The notes beneath the pieces are model-generated. The model worked only from the letters and a program-made list of their open reading frames with translations. It was not told the origin of the DNA and made no database searches. Below are positions 46,818-56,005 of a DNA stretch of 64,000 nt, piece after piece. A program made the translations under genes and the position numbers. Location: contig FMVL01000008.1 of assembly GCA_900102235.1 (NCBI GenBank), positions 62,001 through 126,000 of the forward strand, in the 5' to 3' direction. Origin of the DNA: Lachnospiraceae bacterium XBB2008 (GTDB lineage: Bacteria > Bacillota > Clostridia > Lachnospirales > Lachnospiraceae). Within the stretch, counting starts at the first letter, position 1. Every line of letters begins with the position of its first letter.

Positions 46818-48632
46818 ATGAAAAAGAAACTGGTCGGACTGATTTTGTCGCTTACCGTGACCGGCATGCTGTGTGCCTGCGGAAATACCGAACCGGCTGC
46901 GCCTGCACAGGACGTACAGACCGAGACCGTGTCGGATGAGGCCGACAGTAACGTACAGGTACAGAGTACGGATGAAGATGCCGGAGAGGCTGCGGAAACC
47001 GTTTCCGAAACGGATGATCAGGACAGTTCCGAAGCTGAGGTGAAAACACCTGTTGAGAAGAACGGTGAGGTTTATATCCTGGTCACCAGTGACGTTCATT
47101 GCGGTGTAAATCAGGGCTTCGGATATGCGGGACTTGCGGAAGTGCGTCAGAGTCTTGAAGATCAGGGATACACGACTATCCTGGTGGATGACGGAGATTC
47201 CATTCAGGGAGAAGCGATGGGAACGCTGACACAGGGAGAAGCCGATATCAGGCTTATGAATGCCGTCGGATATGATGTTGTGATCCCGGGAAACCATGAA
47301 TTCGATTACGGTGCCGATCGCTTCTTGGAACTGGTTGACGAAGCCGATTTCAAGTATATCAGCTGCAATTTCAACAGAGAGGGAGAACTTGTGCTCGATC
47401 CTTATACGGTCATAGATACCGGCACCATGAAGATAGGTTTCGTCGGTGTGACCACTCCCGAGTCCCTCACTTCCTCCAATCCCATTCATTTCCAGGATGA
47501 GTCGGGAAAGACCATATACGGATTCATGCAGAACGAAGACGGATCCGGAGTATATGAAGCGGTCCAGAAAGCAGTAGACGCTGCCAGAGCCGACGGTGCT
47601 GATTATGTTTATGTCATGGGGCATATGGGACTTGAGGAGACCGCCAAGCCTTATACCTATGCGGATGTCATCTCCCATACCAACGGTATAGATGCTTTCC
47701 TTGACGGGCACAGCCACGATACGGAACAGATCGTGATGAAGAACAAGGACGGCGAAGAAGTATACAGATGCGCAGTGGGAACCAAGATGCACTGCATCGG
47801 ATACAGCCATATCACAGCGGACGGGATCGAAGAGACAGGCATATGGAGCTGGCCCAACGATATCGACGCTCCTACTCTTTTGGGGATAGATAATCCCGTA
47901 AATGATGCCGTACAGGCAGAACTGGCGGCATTAGACGAAATCCTTGGACAGGAAGTATGTGAGATACCGTTCAATCTGATGGATAAGGATCCTGAGATAA
48001 AGGATCTGAGCGGGAATGCCGTTCGTCTGGTCAGACTCACCGAGACAAACCTCGGAGACCTGTGTGCCGATGCATACAGAGAGATCGCGGATGCCGATAT
48101 AGCGTTCATGAACGGCGGCGGTATCAGAGCAGGTATCGAAAAGGGGGAGGTAACATACGGAGAGATCATTGCGGTATTCCCCTTCGGCAATAATGTATGC
48201 GTGATCGAGGCGACCGGTCAGCAAATCCTGGATGCTCTCGAATGGGGATCCAGAGGGGTACCCGAAGAAAACGGCGGATTCCTGCAGGTATCGGGACTCA
48301 CTTATGAGATAGACAGTACGGTTGACAATCCGTGCACCGCTGATCCCGAGGGTAATATGACAGGTATCTCGGGTAAAAGGAGAGTCGGAAACGTGCTCGT
48401 GGACGGTGAGCCGATAGATCCCGATGCGACATATACTTTAGCCGGCCAGTCATTTGTACTTCTCGATAACGGAGACGGTTATACATGTTTTGACGGATGC
48501 AATGTACTGTATCCGGAAGTATGTCTCGACAATCAGGCTCTGATCAAATACATGACTGAGCATCTGAAAGACGGAGGCGGATCCGAATACACCGATCCTT
48601 ACGGACAAGGCAGGATAGTTATCAAAGAATAG
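46818..48632 (+). CDS. 5'-nucleotidase family lipoprotein (metallophosphoesterase)
   Basis: The N-terminus is a lipoprotein signal with MLCAC and lipidated Cys21, followed by an acidic linker to about residue 75. The metallophosphoesterase domain shows all blocks of the UshA/5'-nucleotidase family: TSDVHCG, DDGDSIQG, PGNHEFDYG, VMGHMG and DGHSHD. The C-terminal 5'-nucleotidase domain carries NLGDLCADAYRE, FMNGGGIRAGI and VFPFGNNV, which form the nucleotide site in the family. At 604 residues it has the usual length. It should sit on the outer face of the membrane and dephosphorylate extracellular nucleotides or related phosphoesters. It is in the middle of unit B, just before the sensor kinase genes, so it might generate or remove a signal. 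Confidence 0.93.
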   Translation: MKKKLVGLILSLTVTGMLCACGNTEPAAPAQDVQTETVSDEADSNVQVQSTDEDAGEAAETVSETDDQDSSEAEVKTPVEKNGEVYILVTSDVHCGVNQGFGYAGLAEVRQSLEDQGYTTILVDDGDSIQGEAMGTLTQGEADIRLMNAVGYDVVIPGNHEFDYGADRFLELVDEADFKYISCNFNREGELVLDPYTVIDTGTMKIGFVGVTTPESLTSSNPIHFQDESGKTIYGFMQNEDGSGVYEAVQKAVDAARADGADYVYVMGHMGLEETAKPYTYADVISHTNGIDAFLDGHSHDTEQIVMKNKDGEEVYRCAVGTKMHCIGYSHITADGIEETGIWSWPNDIDAPTLLGIDNPVNDAVQAELAALDEILGQEVCEIPFNLMDKDPEIKDLSGNAVRLVRLTETNLGDLCADAYREIADADIAFMNGGGIRAGIEKGEVTYGEIIAVFPFGNNVCVIEATGQQILDALEWGSRGVPEENGGFLQVSGLTYEIDSTVDNPCTADPEGNMTGISGKRRVGNVLVDGEPIDPDATYTLAGQSFVLLDNGDGYTCFDGCNVLYPEVCLDNQALIKYMTEHLKDGGGSEYTDPYGQGRIVIKE

Positions 48633-48644
48633 TTTTACGATCAT

Positions 48645-49928
48645 ATGAGTGATTGGAACGTAAGTTTTCATGCCATTATCGTCATCAATATGCTCCTGGT
48701 CCTGCTGCTTGCGGGGACTGCTTTTGCGGCTGCCGATGATCCGTTCATAGGCAGGAGAGAGAAGGGCATAATGTTTCTGATATGCCTTCTCGGTCTTACT
48801 GTACTCATACAGGGACAGTTAGACTATACGGTGAGTCAGGGTTACGCAGATGTGGGAGACCACCTTCCGATGGTCAGGACTGTCCTGGGCATATACGGAT
48901 ATTCCGTAAGACCGGCGATCCTAATGCTCTTCATATATCTGATAGGACCGGCGCGGAGATTGTGGATAGGATGGGTTCTGACAGGGATCAACTGCCTGAT
49001 ATATGTCACATCGCTTTTCGGATCTGATATTGCCTTTTCAATCGGGAATGACGGCAATTTCAGGCGAGGACCTCTGGGGTATGTCTGCTTCATCTTAAGC
49101 TTTCTGCTTCTGGCGGTATTATTGATCCGTTCTCTCGGACACTATTCGCATGTTCACCGATTTGAATTTATCATACCGGTCTTTAATGTGGCGGTCATAA
49201 TCGCGGCTTCCGTCGCGGATATGACAGAGAGTTTCAATCCGCCCATATCATATCTGACTGCAGCGATCGTTGCCTGCAGTCTGTTTTATTATATCTGGGT
49301 ACGTATCAGGATCGAGAACGAACATGAGAAATCCCTGCTTGCCGAGCAGAGGATACAGATCATGATATCCCAGATCCAGCCGCATTTTCTCTACAATACT
49401 CTGTCTACGATCCAGGCACTGTGCAGCAAGGATCCGGAGACGGCTGCCAGGACCGTTGAGAAGTTCGGAGATTACTTAAGACAGAATCTCGCATCCTTAA
49501 GTCAGGCAGACCTGATACCGTTTCGGAAGGAACTGGAGCATACGAGGATCTACACGGAGATAGAACTCCTGATGTTTCCCAATATCCGGATAGAATATCA
49601 TACGGATGACAACAGATTCCTGCTTCCCGCACTTACGATCCAGCCTCTGGTCGAGAACTCGATCAGGCATGGGGTCAGGGGAATGAAAGACGGATGTGTA
49701 TGGATAACGACACGTAAGGACGGTGACTGTCACGAGATCGTGATCGAGGATAACGGCAAGGGCTTTGATACCGATAAGGAATTTGAACCGGGAAGGTCTC
49801 ACATAGGGATAAAGAACGTCAGGGAACGTGTCGAGAAGATGTGCGGGGGAACACTGAATGTAGTAAGTGAGATCGGTAAGGGAACCACGGTCACGATCAG
49901 GATACCTGTCAGGAAGGAGACTGCATGA
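48645..49928 (+). CDS. LytS/YesM-type sensor histidine kinase with multi-TM sensor
   Basis: Residues 1-215 contain six or so hydrophobic segments that resemble a 7TM-type membrane sensor. Then come QIQPHFLYNTL, with phospho-accepting His247 in the His_kinase (LytS) family motif, and an ATPase domain with LVENSIRHGV (N box) and EDNGKGFD (G1 box). There is no obvious Shine-Dalgarno sequence before the ATG, which lies 12 bases after the previous stop. It overlaps the response-regulator gene by four bases (ATGA), the usual arrangement of a cognate pair. It is expected to phosphorylate the receiver-SARP protein. The ligand is unknown. Confidence 0.92.
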   Translation: MSDWNVSFHAIIVINMLLVLLLAGTAFAAADDPFIGRREKGIMFLICLLGLTVLIQGQLDYTVSQGYADVGDHLPMVRTVLGIYGYSVRPAILMLFIYLIGPARRLWIGWVLTGINCLIYVTSLFGSDIAFSIGNDGNFRRGPLGYVCFILSFLLLAVLLIRSLGHYSHVHRFEFIIPVFNVAVIIAASVADMTESFNPPISYLTAAIVACSLFYYIWVRIRIENEHEKSLLAEQRIQIMISQIQPHFLYNTLSTIQALCSKDPETAARTVEKFGDYLRQNLASLSQADLIPFRKELEHTRIYTEIELLMFPNIRIEYHTDDNRFLLPALTIQPLVENSIRHGVRGMKDGCVWITTRKDGDCHEIVIEDNGKGFDTDKEFEPGRSHIGIKNVRERVEKMCGGTLNVVSEIGKGTTVTIRIPVRKETA

Positions 49929-50731
49929 AAGTAGTATGCGTGGATGATGCTGCACTCATCGTGGAACATACCGTATCCCAGTGCAGGGAACTTAAGCCTG
50001 TCGATGATGTTGTGGGATTCACGAGCGGAACGGAGGCTCTGGAATATCTGAAAGAGCATCCTGTAGATGTCGCTCTTCTGGATATAGATATGCCGGACAT
50101 GAACGGCCTGACTCTGGCGGCCAGGATCAAGGAGATCCTTCCGGACTGTGCGGTGATCTTTCTGACGGCATACTCCGAATATGCCCTCGAAGCTTTTTCG
50201 CTTCATGCTTCGGGCTACCTGATGAAGCCTGTCAGCAAGGAGAAACTTGAAGAAGAGATCGCCTATGCTTTTTCGGGACGAAGGTCACTTCCCACATCCC
50301 ATATAACCGTCAGGACATTCGGGACATTCGACATCCTGGTTGACGGTGAGACCGTGTCCTTCGGCCGTTCCAAGTCCAAGGAACTTCTGGCCTATCTCAT
50401 AGACCGTAACGGCTCGAGCATCAAACGTGCCGATGCATTCGCAGTGCTCTGGGAAGACGGCGTATATGATTACTCCATGCAGAAGCAGCTTGATGTCATC
50501 ATCAGGAGCTTAAGATCGACACTGAAGGAATACGGCATAGGGGACATATTTGAACTAAAAAGAAGCACCATGCGCATACGTCCCGAGATGCTCGACTGTG
50601 ACCTGTACAGATTTCTCTCCGGAGATACCGATGCGGTGAGTACATACCGCGGCGAGTACATGACTCAGTATTCCTGGGCGATGCTCGGTGAGGCTGATAT
50701 CAGCCGCAGATGGAATGAATACATGAACTGA
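49925..50731 (+). CDS. Response regulator with receiver and SARP-type DNA-binding domain
   Basis: Residues 1-120 are a receiver with the acidic pocket VDD, phospho-acceptor Asp53 in LLDIDMP, and the conserved lysine in YLMKPVSK. Residues about 127-220 form an OmpR-like winged helix of the SARP type (VRTFGTFDILVDGE, SKSKELLAYLIDRNG, ADAFAVLWED). Only a short BTAD-like tail follows. SARP activators bind direct repeats with an 11-bp period close to the -10, and three such sites start the three units of this window. I therefore propose it as the activator of units A, B and C, including its own gene. It overlaps the kinase gene upstream (4 bases) and the hybrid kinase downstream (1 base). Confidence 0.92.
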   Translation: MKVVCVDDAALIVEHTVSQCRELKPVDDVVGFTSGTEALEYLKEHPVDVALLDIDMPDMNGLTLAARIKEILPDCAVIFLTAYSEYALEAFSLHASGYLMKPVSKEKLEEEIAYAFSGRRSLPTSHITVRTFGTFDILVDGETVSFGRSKSKELLAYLIDRNGSSIKRADAFAVLWEDGVYDYSMQKQLDVIIRSLRSTLKEYGIGDIFELKRSTMRIRPEMLDCDLYRFLSGDTDAVSTYRGEYMTQYSWAMLGEADISRRWNEYMN

Positions 50732-53700
50732 TGGCGGGGGATAGCTTTCTTATGGGTAATTCCGGATCACGTAAATTCACATTTTCACTGATCATGATCG
50801 GGATGTTGCTTCTGTGTCTCTTCATGCCCGGGAGAGCTGAAGCGGCTGCAGCGGATTCTGCAGTATCGGCAACTAACGAGCATGTGACAAACTCCGGCGG
50901 CGGATATGCTGTGACGGGACAGATATCGGGCGTGGGCTATACCGCGCAGATATATGATGCCACGAACGGCCTTCCCACATCCGATGCCAACTGGGTACTG
51001 GGAACCCGTGACGGATACATATGGATAGGCGGTTACAGCGGTATCATCCGCTATGACGGATCTACGTTCGAAAGACTTGATTCCGCCGGCGGACTTACCA
51101 GCGGACGCTGTCTGTATGAGGATTCAGCCGGCAGGATCTGGGTAGGCACCAACGATAACGGTGTGGTCTGCCTGGACGGAGATAAGAGCACACATTACAC
51201 ATATAAGGACGGACTTACATCTTCATCCATCAGGGCTTTTGCCGAGGATGCACAGGGGACCGTCTATATAGGATCCACCAGCGGGATCGTTACCGTGGAC
51301 ACGGCAGGTACTCTCGAGGTTCTGGACGATCCGAGGTTCAATTCGAGGACCATAGTAAGGATGGCAGCCGATTCGGCCGGTATCATATACTGCTGTACCG
51401 ACAGCGGAGATGTGTTCCGCATCCTTGAAGACCGTAAGATAGAGTTCTTTAGCGGAGAGGATCTCGGGATAGAGGATATCACCACGATATTCCCCGATCC
51501 GCTTAAATCCGGTCATGTGTATTACGGAACCATGTCTTCCACGGTTTATCATGGGGCGTTTGGCAAACCGGCTTCTGCACTTAACGAGATACCGGCTAAC
51601 GGCGCTGATGACATTCAGTGGATAACCTATGCCTGCAACCGCATCTGGATGAGTTCCGAGGAAGTTGCGGGATATCTGGATGCGAGCAATCATTTTCACG
51701 CTGTCAGAAATCTCCCGATGAACAATTCCATATGGATGTTCACATCGGACTATCAGGGCAATCTGTGGTTCGCATCATCCAGGCAGGGCGTAATGAAGGT
51801 GGTATCCAACAACTTCCGCTATCTGACTTCTGAGGCCGGACTTCCCGAAGATGTGGTCAATTCCACATGCAAAAGAGGAAACCTGATCTATATAGGTTCC
51901 GACTCCGGTCTGAGCATCATTGATGCCCGTGATAACATAATCCGAAATGAACTGACCGAGTATCTGGACGGCATCAGGATCCGATGCATAAGCAGGGATG
52001 ATGAAGATAACCTGTGGATCTCAACATTCACCGGCGATCTGGGACTGGTGCGATATACACCCGAAGGGAAGATCACGAATTATACCAAAGCAGACGGCAT
52101 GGTCGACAACCGGGTACGTTGTACGACTCAGGCTGAGGACGGTTCCATACTTGTGGGATCCAACGGCGGCCTTAACGTGATAAAGGACGGCGAGATAGTC
52201 AGAAGCGTCGGAGAGTCCGGTGTGATCGCCAACACCTACTTCCTGACGGTCGAAGAGGGTGAAAACGGCCGGATATACGCAGGTACGGACGGCGACGGAA
52301 TATACGTGATAGATCACGATCAGGTCAGTAAGATAGGACTTGAAGACGGACTTACAAGTGAGGTCATCCTTCGCATCAAGAAGGATGAGGCCAGGGGTGT
52401 TTACTGGATAATCACATCCAACTCGATCGAGTACATGAAGGACGGTTCCATTACCTGCGTAAGTACTTTCCCTTATAACAACAATTTCGACGTGTTCTAC
52501 GACTCTTCCGATAATCTGTGGATACTGTCCTCATACGGAGTATATGCGATCAAGGCCCGTGACATGCTCGAGGATAATGTGACCGACTACAGACTGTATA
52601 CGATAGCCAACGGTCTGCCGTCGGCTGCCACGGCCAATTCATTCAGTGAGCTGGATGAAGAAGGCAATCTCTATATCTCCTGCAGAGGCGGCGTCAGTGA
52701 AGTGAACATCGAGCATTACTATGATCAGACGGCCAGAGTCAAGACGGGGATCAGATCCGTATATATCGATGATGAGGAACTGCGTCCCGATGCACAGGGG
52801 ACCTATACGATACCTGCCGACGCGGGGCGTATACAGATAACACCCGCCATCCTGGACTATACTATGTCCAACCCCACAGTGCGCGTATTCCTCGAAGGCA
52901 GTGGGGATTCCGGTGTGACCGGTGAACTCAGCAGGCTGAAATCTCTGGAGTATACGGGGTTAAACTACGGCACCTACGATATGCACATACAGATCCTCGA
53001 CGGAAGTACGGGTGCGGTCTATCAGGATGACATATACCGCATAGTCAAGAAACCCAAACTTCTCGAACTTCTGGCTGTCCGTATCCTGCTCATGATCCTT
53101 TTTGCGGGACTGGCCGGACTCATCGTATGGCGTATCATGACCGGTACTGTCATCCGTAAGCAGTACGAGCAGATCAGAGTGGCCAAGGAGGAAGCTGAGA
53201 GGGCCAATCTGGCCAAGACCCGATTCCTGGCGAATATGTCCCACGAGATCAGGACGCCCATCAATACGATCATGGGCATGGACGAGATGATATTACGCGA
53301 GGATCCTGTCGATGTGCCCAAACCCTACTTCATGTCTGTCATCAACTATGCCCTTGACATAAGGACTGCCTCGGAGTCGCTGCTCTCACTCATAAACGAT
53401 CTGCTGGACATGTCCAAGATCGAATCGGGCAAGATGAATCTGGTTGAGAAGACCTATGATGTGTGCGCGCTGCTGCGTGAGATCGTGACGATGATCCGCG
53501 TCAGGAGCAGGGAAAAGGATCTGACATTTGACCTTGACATAGACGGTGAGATCCCGCAGAAACTCTGCGGAGACGTTCAGAAAATCAAGCAGGTAGTGCT
53601 GAATCTGCTGACCAACGCAGTGAAGTATACGGAACACGGCGGACTGACTCTCAACATGAGAGTTGAAGAGAAAACCGCAGAGTTATGTAAACTCAGAATA

Positions 53701-54990
53701 TCCGTTAAGGACACCGGTATAGGAATCCGCCCGGAGGATATGGAGAAGCTCTTTACAGCCTATCAGAGGCTCGAGGAAGAGAAGAATTCCGCGATCCAGG
53801 GTACCGGGCTGGGACTTGACATATCCCGCCGTTTTGCGGAACTGATGGGAGGAAAACTCTGGTGTGAGAGTGAGTACGGAAAAGGGAGCGAGTTCATATT
53901 CACTCTGGAGCAGAGGATAATCGATGAAACCGTGATAGGCTCTTTTGACGAGAATGAAAAAGAGCATGCCAAGGGGCCTTACGTACCTCAGTTTATCGCA
54001 CCCGGTGCCAGGATCCTGGTGGTTGATGACAATCCGATGAACTTAAACGTGATCAAAGGTCTGCTCAAAGCGACGCAGATGGATGTCACCACCGCATCGA
54101 GCGGTGAAGAATGTCTTCGAAAGATCAGCGAAAACTCCTACAATGTGGTCCTGCTCGATCATCTGATGCCGGGCCTTGACGGAGTGGAGACCGTGGGACG
54201 TATCCGCGAGGATCATCCCGATCTTCCCGTATATGCCCTGACCGCGAACTCCACAGCGGGCGGTGATGAGTTCTATATGTCCAAAGGGTTCAACGGTTAT
54301 CTCTCCAAACCCATCGACAGCGTGGCCGTGGAAAAGGCCATCATGAAACATCTGCCCGAAGATATGATAAGCAAGCCCGAAGCAATGAGCTTCGATCCCG
54401 AGGAACTACCCGGCGAGATGGAATGGGTAAGAAGCGTTGAAGGGATCTCGGTATCCGACGGGATAAACGCATCCGGCGGAGTGACATCTTATATCTCTTC
54501 ATTGGAGCTTTTCTATGATACACTTGAAGACAGTGCAGATGTTATCGAGAACGCTTATCACGATAACGATATCCGGCTGTACACGGTCAAGGTGCATGCA
54601 CTCAAGAGTTCCGCGAGGATCATAGGAGCCGTGGAACTGTCCCGGATGGCCGAGAGTCTTGAGGCAGCAGGCAATCGTAATGATACGGAGTTCATTAACG
54701 ACAATACCGCTAAACTTCTGGCAGATCTTCGTGCATACAAGGATAAGCTCGCACCGCTTCGCACATCGGGAGATGATCCGGATAAGGAGGAGATATCCGA
54801 AGATGAACTTCAGGATGCATATGCCGCACTCCGGGAGATAGTCCCGCAGATGGATTATGATGCGGCCGAGATGGTCCTTGATCAGCTGAAAGAATACAGA
54901 TTGCCGGAGGAGGATTCGGCTAAGAGAGACGAACTTGAAAAGAAACTGAGATTACTAGATTGGGAAGGCATGGAAGAACTGTTGGGATGA
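50731..54990 (+). CDS. Hybrid histidine kinase with two-component propeller sensor, receiver and Hpt domain
   Basis: The 1419-residue protein starts with a signal or anchor (about 15-40). About 14 propeller repeats follow (about 60-640; for example VLGTRDGYIWIGGYSGIIRY and LWISTFTGDLG). Next come a Y_Y_Y domain (about 670-770) and a membrane helix (about 778-803). The kinase core has FLANMSHEIRTP with His838, an ATPase domain with TNAVKYTEHGG, DTGIGI and GTGLGLDISR, a receiver with Asp1143 in LLDHLMP, and a C-terminal Hpt domain with KVHALKSSA, His1289. All phosphorelay residues are present. The sensor faces outside. The start is the ATG overlapping the previous stop; ATG 50752 is an alternative. 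The domain set resembles HTCS-type sensors of polysaccharides, but no sugar genes are nearby. Confidence 0.93.
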   Translation: MAGDSFLMGNSGSRKFTFSLIMIGMLLLCLFMPGRAEAAAADSAVSATNEHVTNSGGGYAVTGQISGVGYTAQIYDATNGLPTSDANWVLGTRDGYIWIGGYSGIIRYDGSTFERLDSAGGLTSGRCLYEDSAGRIWVGTNDNGVVCLDGDKSTHYTYKDGLTSSSIRAFAEDAQGTVYIGSTSGIVTVDTAGTLEVLDDPRFNSRTIVRMAADSAGIIYCCTDSGDVFRILEDRKIEFFSGEDLGIEDITTIFPDPLKSGHVYYGTMSSTVYHGAFGKPASALNEIPANGADDIQWITYACNRIWMSSEEVAGYLDASNHFHAVRNLPMNNSIWMFTSDYQGNLWFASSRQGVMKVVSNNFRYLTSEAGLPEDVVNSTCKRGNLIYIGSDSGLSIIDARDNIIRNELTEYLDGIRIRCISRDDEDNLWISTFTGDLGLVRYTPEGKITNYTKADGMVDNRVRCTTQAEDGSILVGSNGGLNVIKDGEIVRSVGESGVIANTYFLTVEEGENGRIYAGTDGDGIYVIDHDQVSKIGLEDGLTSEVILRIKKDEARGVYWIITSNSIEYMKDGSITCVSTFPYNNNFDVFYDSSDNLWILSSYGVYAIKARDMLEDNVTDYRLYTIANGLPSAATANSFSELDEEGNLYISCRGGVSEVNIEHYYDQTARVKTGIRSVYIDDEELRPDAQGTYTIPADAGRIQITPAILDYTMSNPTVRVFLEGSGDSGVTGELSRLKSLEYTGLNYGTYDMHIQILDGSTGAVYQDDIYRIVKKPKLLELLAVRILLMILFAGLAGLIVWRIMTGTVIRKQYEQIRVAKEEAERANLAKTRFLANMSHEIRTPINTIMGMDEMILREDPVDVPKPYFMSVINYALDIRTASESLLSLINDLLDMSKIESGKMNLVEKTYDVCALLREIVTMIRVRSREKDLTFDLDIDGEIPQKLCGDVQKIKQVVLNLLTNAVKYTEHGGLTLNMRVEEKTAELCKLRISVKDTGIGIRPEDMEKLFTAYQRLEEEKNSAIQGTGLGLDISRRFAELMGGKLWCESEYGKGSEFIFTLEQRIIDETVIGSFDENEKEHAKGPYVPQFIAPGARILVVDDNPMNLNVIKGLLKATQMDVTTASSGEECLRKISENSYNVVLLDHLMPGLDGVETVGRIREDHPDLPVYALTANSTAGGDEFYMSKGFNGYLSKPIDSVAVEKAIMKHLPEDMISKPEAMSFDPEELPGEMEWVRSVEGISVSDGINASGGVTSYISSLELFYDTLEDSADVIENAYHDNDIRLYTVKVHALKSSARIIGAVELSRMAESLEAAGNRNDTEFINDNTAKLLADLRAYKDKLAPLRTSGDDPDKEEISEDELQDAYAALREIVPQMDYDAAEMVLDQLKEYRLPEEDSAKRDELEKKLRLLDWEGMEELLG

Positions 54991-55014
54991 TCTGATTATC
55001 GGAGGTTAAGGACA

Positions 55015-55773
55015 TTGGGGAACAAGATGCTCTTAACGGGTGAGAAAGAGACATTTCTGATCCGGGTACTTATGAAAAAATGCACAGATGCCAACGTGGA
55101 CTGCGGGTTCGTCCGTTGGGATGTGGATGCGATCAATTCCAAATGGGATGACACGGTCCTGCTTACGATGTACATGGATGCGCATGAGCGCCCCGACCCC
55201 AAGGTACTGCGCTTTCTGATAGACAGGATGGAAGAGACGGGCGTTCATATGATCGTGATAGGAGAACGCGAGGATGTTCAGTATGTTCTCGATAACGTTC
55301 CGGGCGATCTGATCTATAAGACCATCTACCGTCCGATCAACAATGACGAATACATAGATATCGTAGCGGATTACTGTGCCAGGGTCGACGCCGGGGAATT
55401 CAAGAAGAGCATCCTGATAGTCGATGACGATCCCAACTATATGTCCCTGGTACGAGGCTGGCTTAAGGAGGACTATAAGGTTGCCATGGCCAATTCCGGC
55501 CTGCAGGCCATCAAGTGGCTGGGTAAGAATAAGGCAGATCTGATACTTCTCGACCATGAGATGCCGATAACGAGCGGACCTCAGGTCCTTGAGATGCTCA
55601 GACACGATGATGAGACCAGGAGTATCCCGGTGATCTTCCTGACCGGCAAGAGTGACAAGGAGAGCGTCATGGCTGTCGTCAATCTTAAACCCGAGGGGTA
55701 TTTTCTCAAGAATATCGGCAGAGAAGAACTTCTCGAAAAACTGAACAGATTCTTCATGACGAAGAAGAAATGA
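55015..55773 (+). CDS. Double-receiver protein (degenerate receiver plus active receiver)
   Basis: The start is TTG: GGAGG at 55001-55005 stands 9 bases upstream, while the next ATG (55027) is 21 bases away. Residues 1-125 look like a receiver fold that has lost its acidic residues, with RPINNDEYIDIV near the end where the K-P motif would be. Residues 130-250 are a canonical receiver with ILIVDDDPNY, phospho-acceptor Asp180 in LLDHEMP, IFLTGKS and a YFLKNIG lysine. No output domain is present, so it is likely a phosphorelay intermediate or competitor for the hybrid kinase encoded 24 bases upstream. It ends unit B before a strong terminator. Confidence 0.9.
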   Translation: MGNKMLLTGEKETFLIRVLMKKCTDANVDCGFVRWDVDAINSKWDDTVLLTMYMDAHERPDPKVLRFLIDRMEETGVHMIVIGEREDVQYVLDNVPGDLIYKTIYRPINNDEYIDIVADYCARVDAGEFKKSILIVDDDPNYMSLVRGWLKEDYKVAMANSGLQAIKWLGKNKADLILLDHEMPITSGPQVLEMLRHDDETRSIPVIFLTGKSDKESVMAVVNLKPEGYFLKNIGREELLEKLNRFFMTKKK

Positions 55774-55809
55774 CCGGTCTTTTCGCCGGGTGCGTCAAAT
55801 CATTTATTT

Positions 55810-55841
55810 CGGGCCCTTTTCGGGCCCGTTTTTATTTTTTT
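55810..55841 (+). terminator. Strong rho-independent terminator after unit B
   Basis: CGGGCCC (55810-55816), loop TTTTC, and GGGCCCG (55822-55828) form a GC-rich 7-bp stem. It is followed by a tract of 13 bases that is all T except one A. It lies 37 bases after the stop of the double-receiver gene and just before the promoter element at 55848. Confidence 0.93.
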
Positions 55842-55847
55842 GCAAGG

Positions 55848-55881
55848 TGTTGGACATTTGTTGGACACGGGAGATTAGAAT
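55848..55881 (+). promoter_or_regulatory. Promoter of unit C with SARP-type direct repeat
   Basis: TGTTGGACA occurs at 55848-55856 and 55859-55867 (11-bp period), followed after 8 bases by TAGAAT at 55876-55881, the best -10 match of the three sites. Start near 55888 would give a leader of about 118 bases before the ATG at 56006. Within that leader, ATCACAT (55923-55929) and ATGTGAT (55953-55959) form a 7-bp inverted repeat around an AT-rich stretch that contains TAAAAT, a possible second promoter or operator. Confidence 0.65.
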
Positions 55882-56005
55882 ACGTATCAGAAGTTGTGAA
55901 AAACCGCATTTTATGGGGAAAAATCACATGATTTATGGTAAAATAATATAGTATGTGATCTTATACCCTGTCCGGTATTTTCGGCAAAAGATAAGGAGAT
56001 AAAAA

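Noticed and set aside
50731-54990. Propeller hybrid kinase as evidence for a polysaccharide-utilisation locus or a Bacteroidetes origin
   Set aside because: No glycoside hydrolase, transporter or SusCD-like gene is present, and the ribosome sites and neighbouring signalling genes fit Firmicutes.
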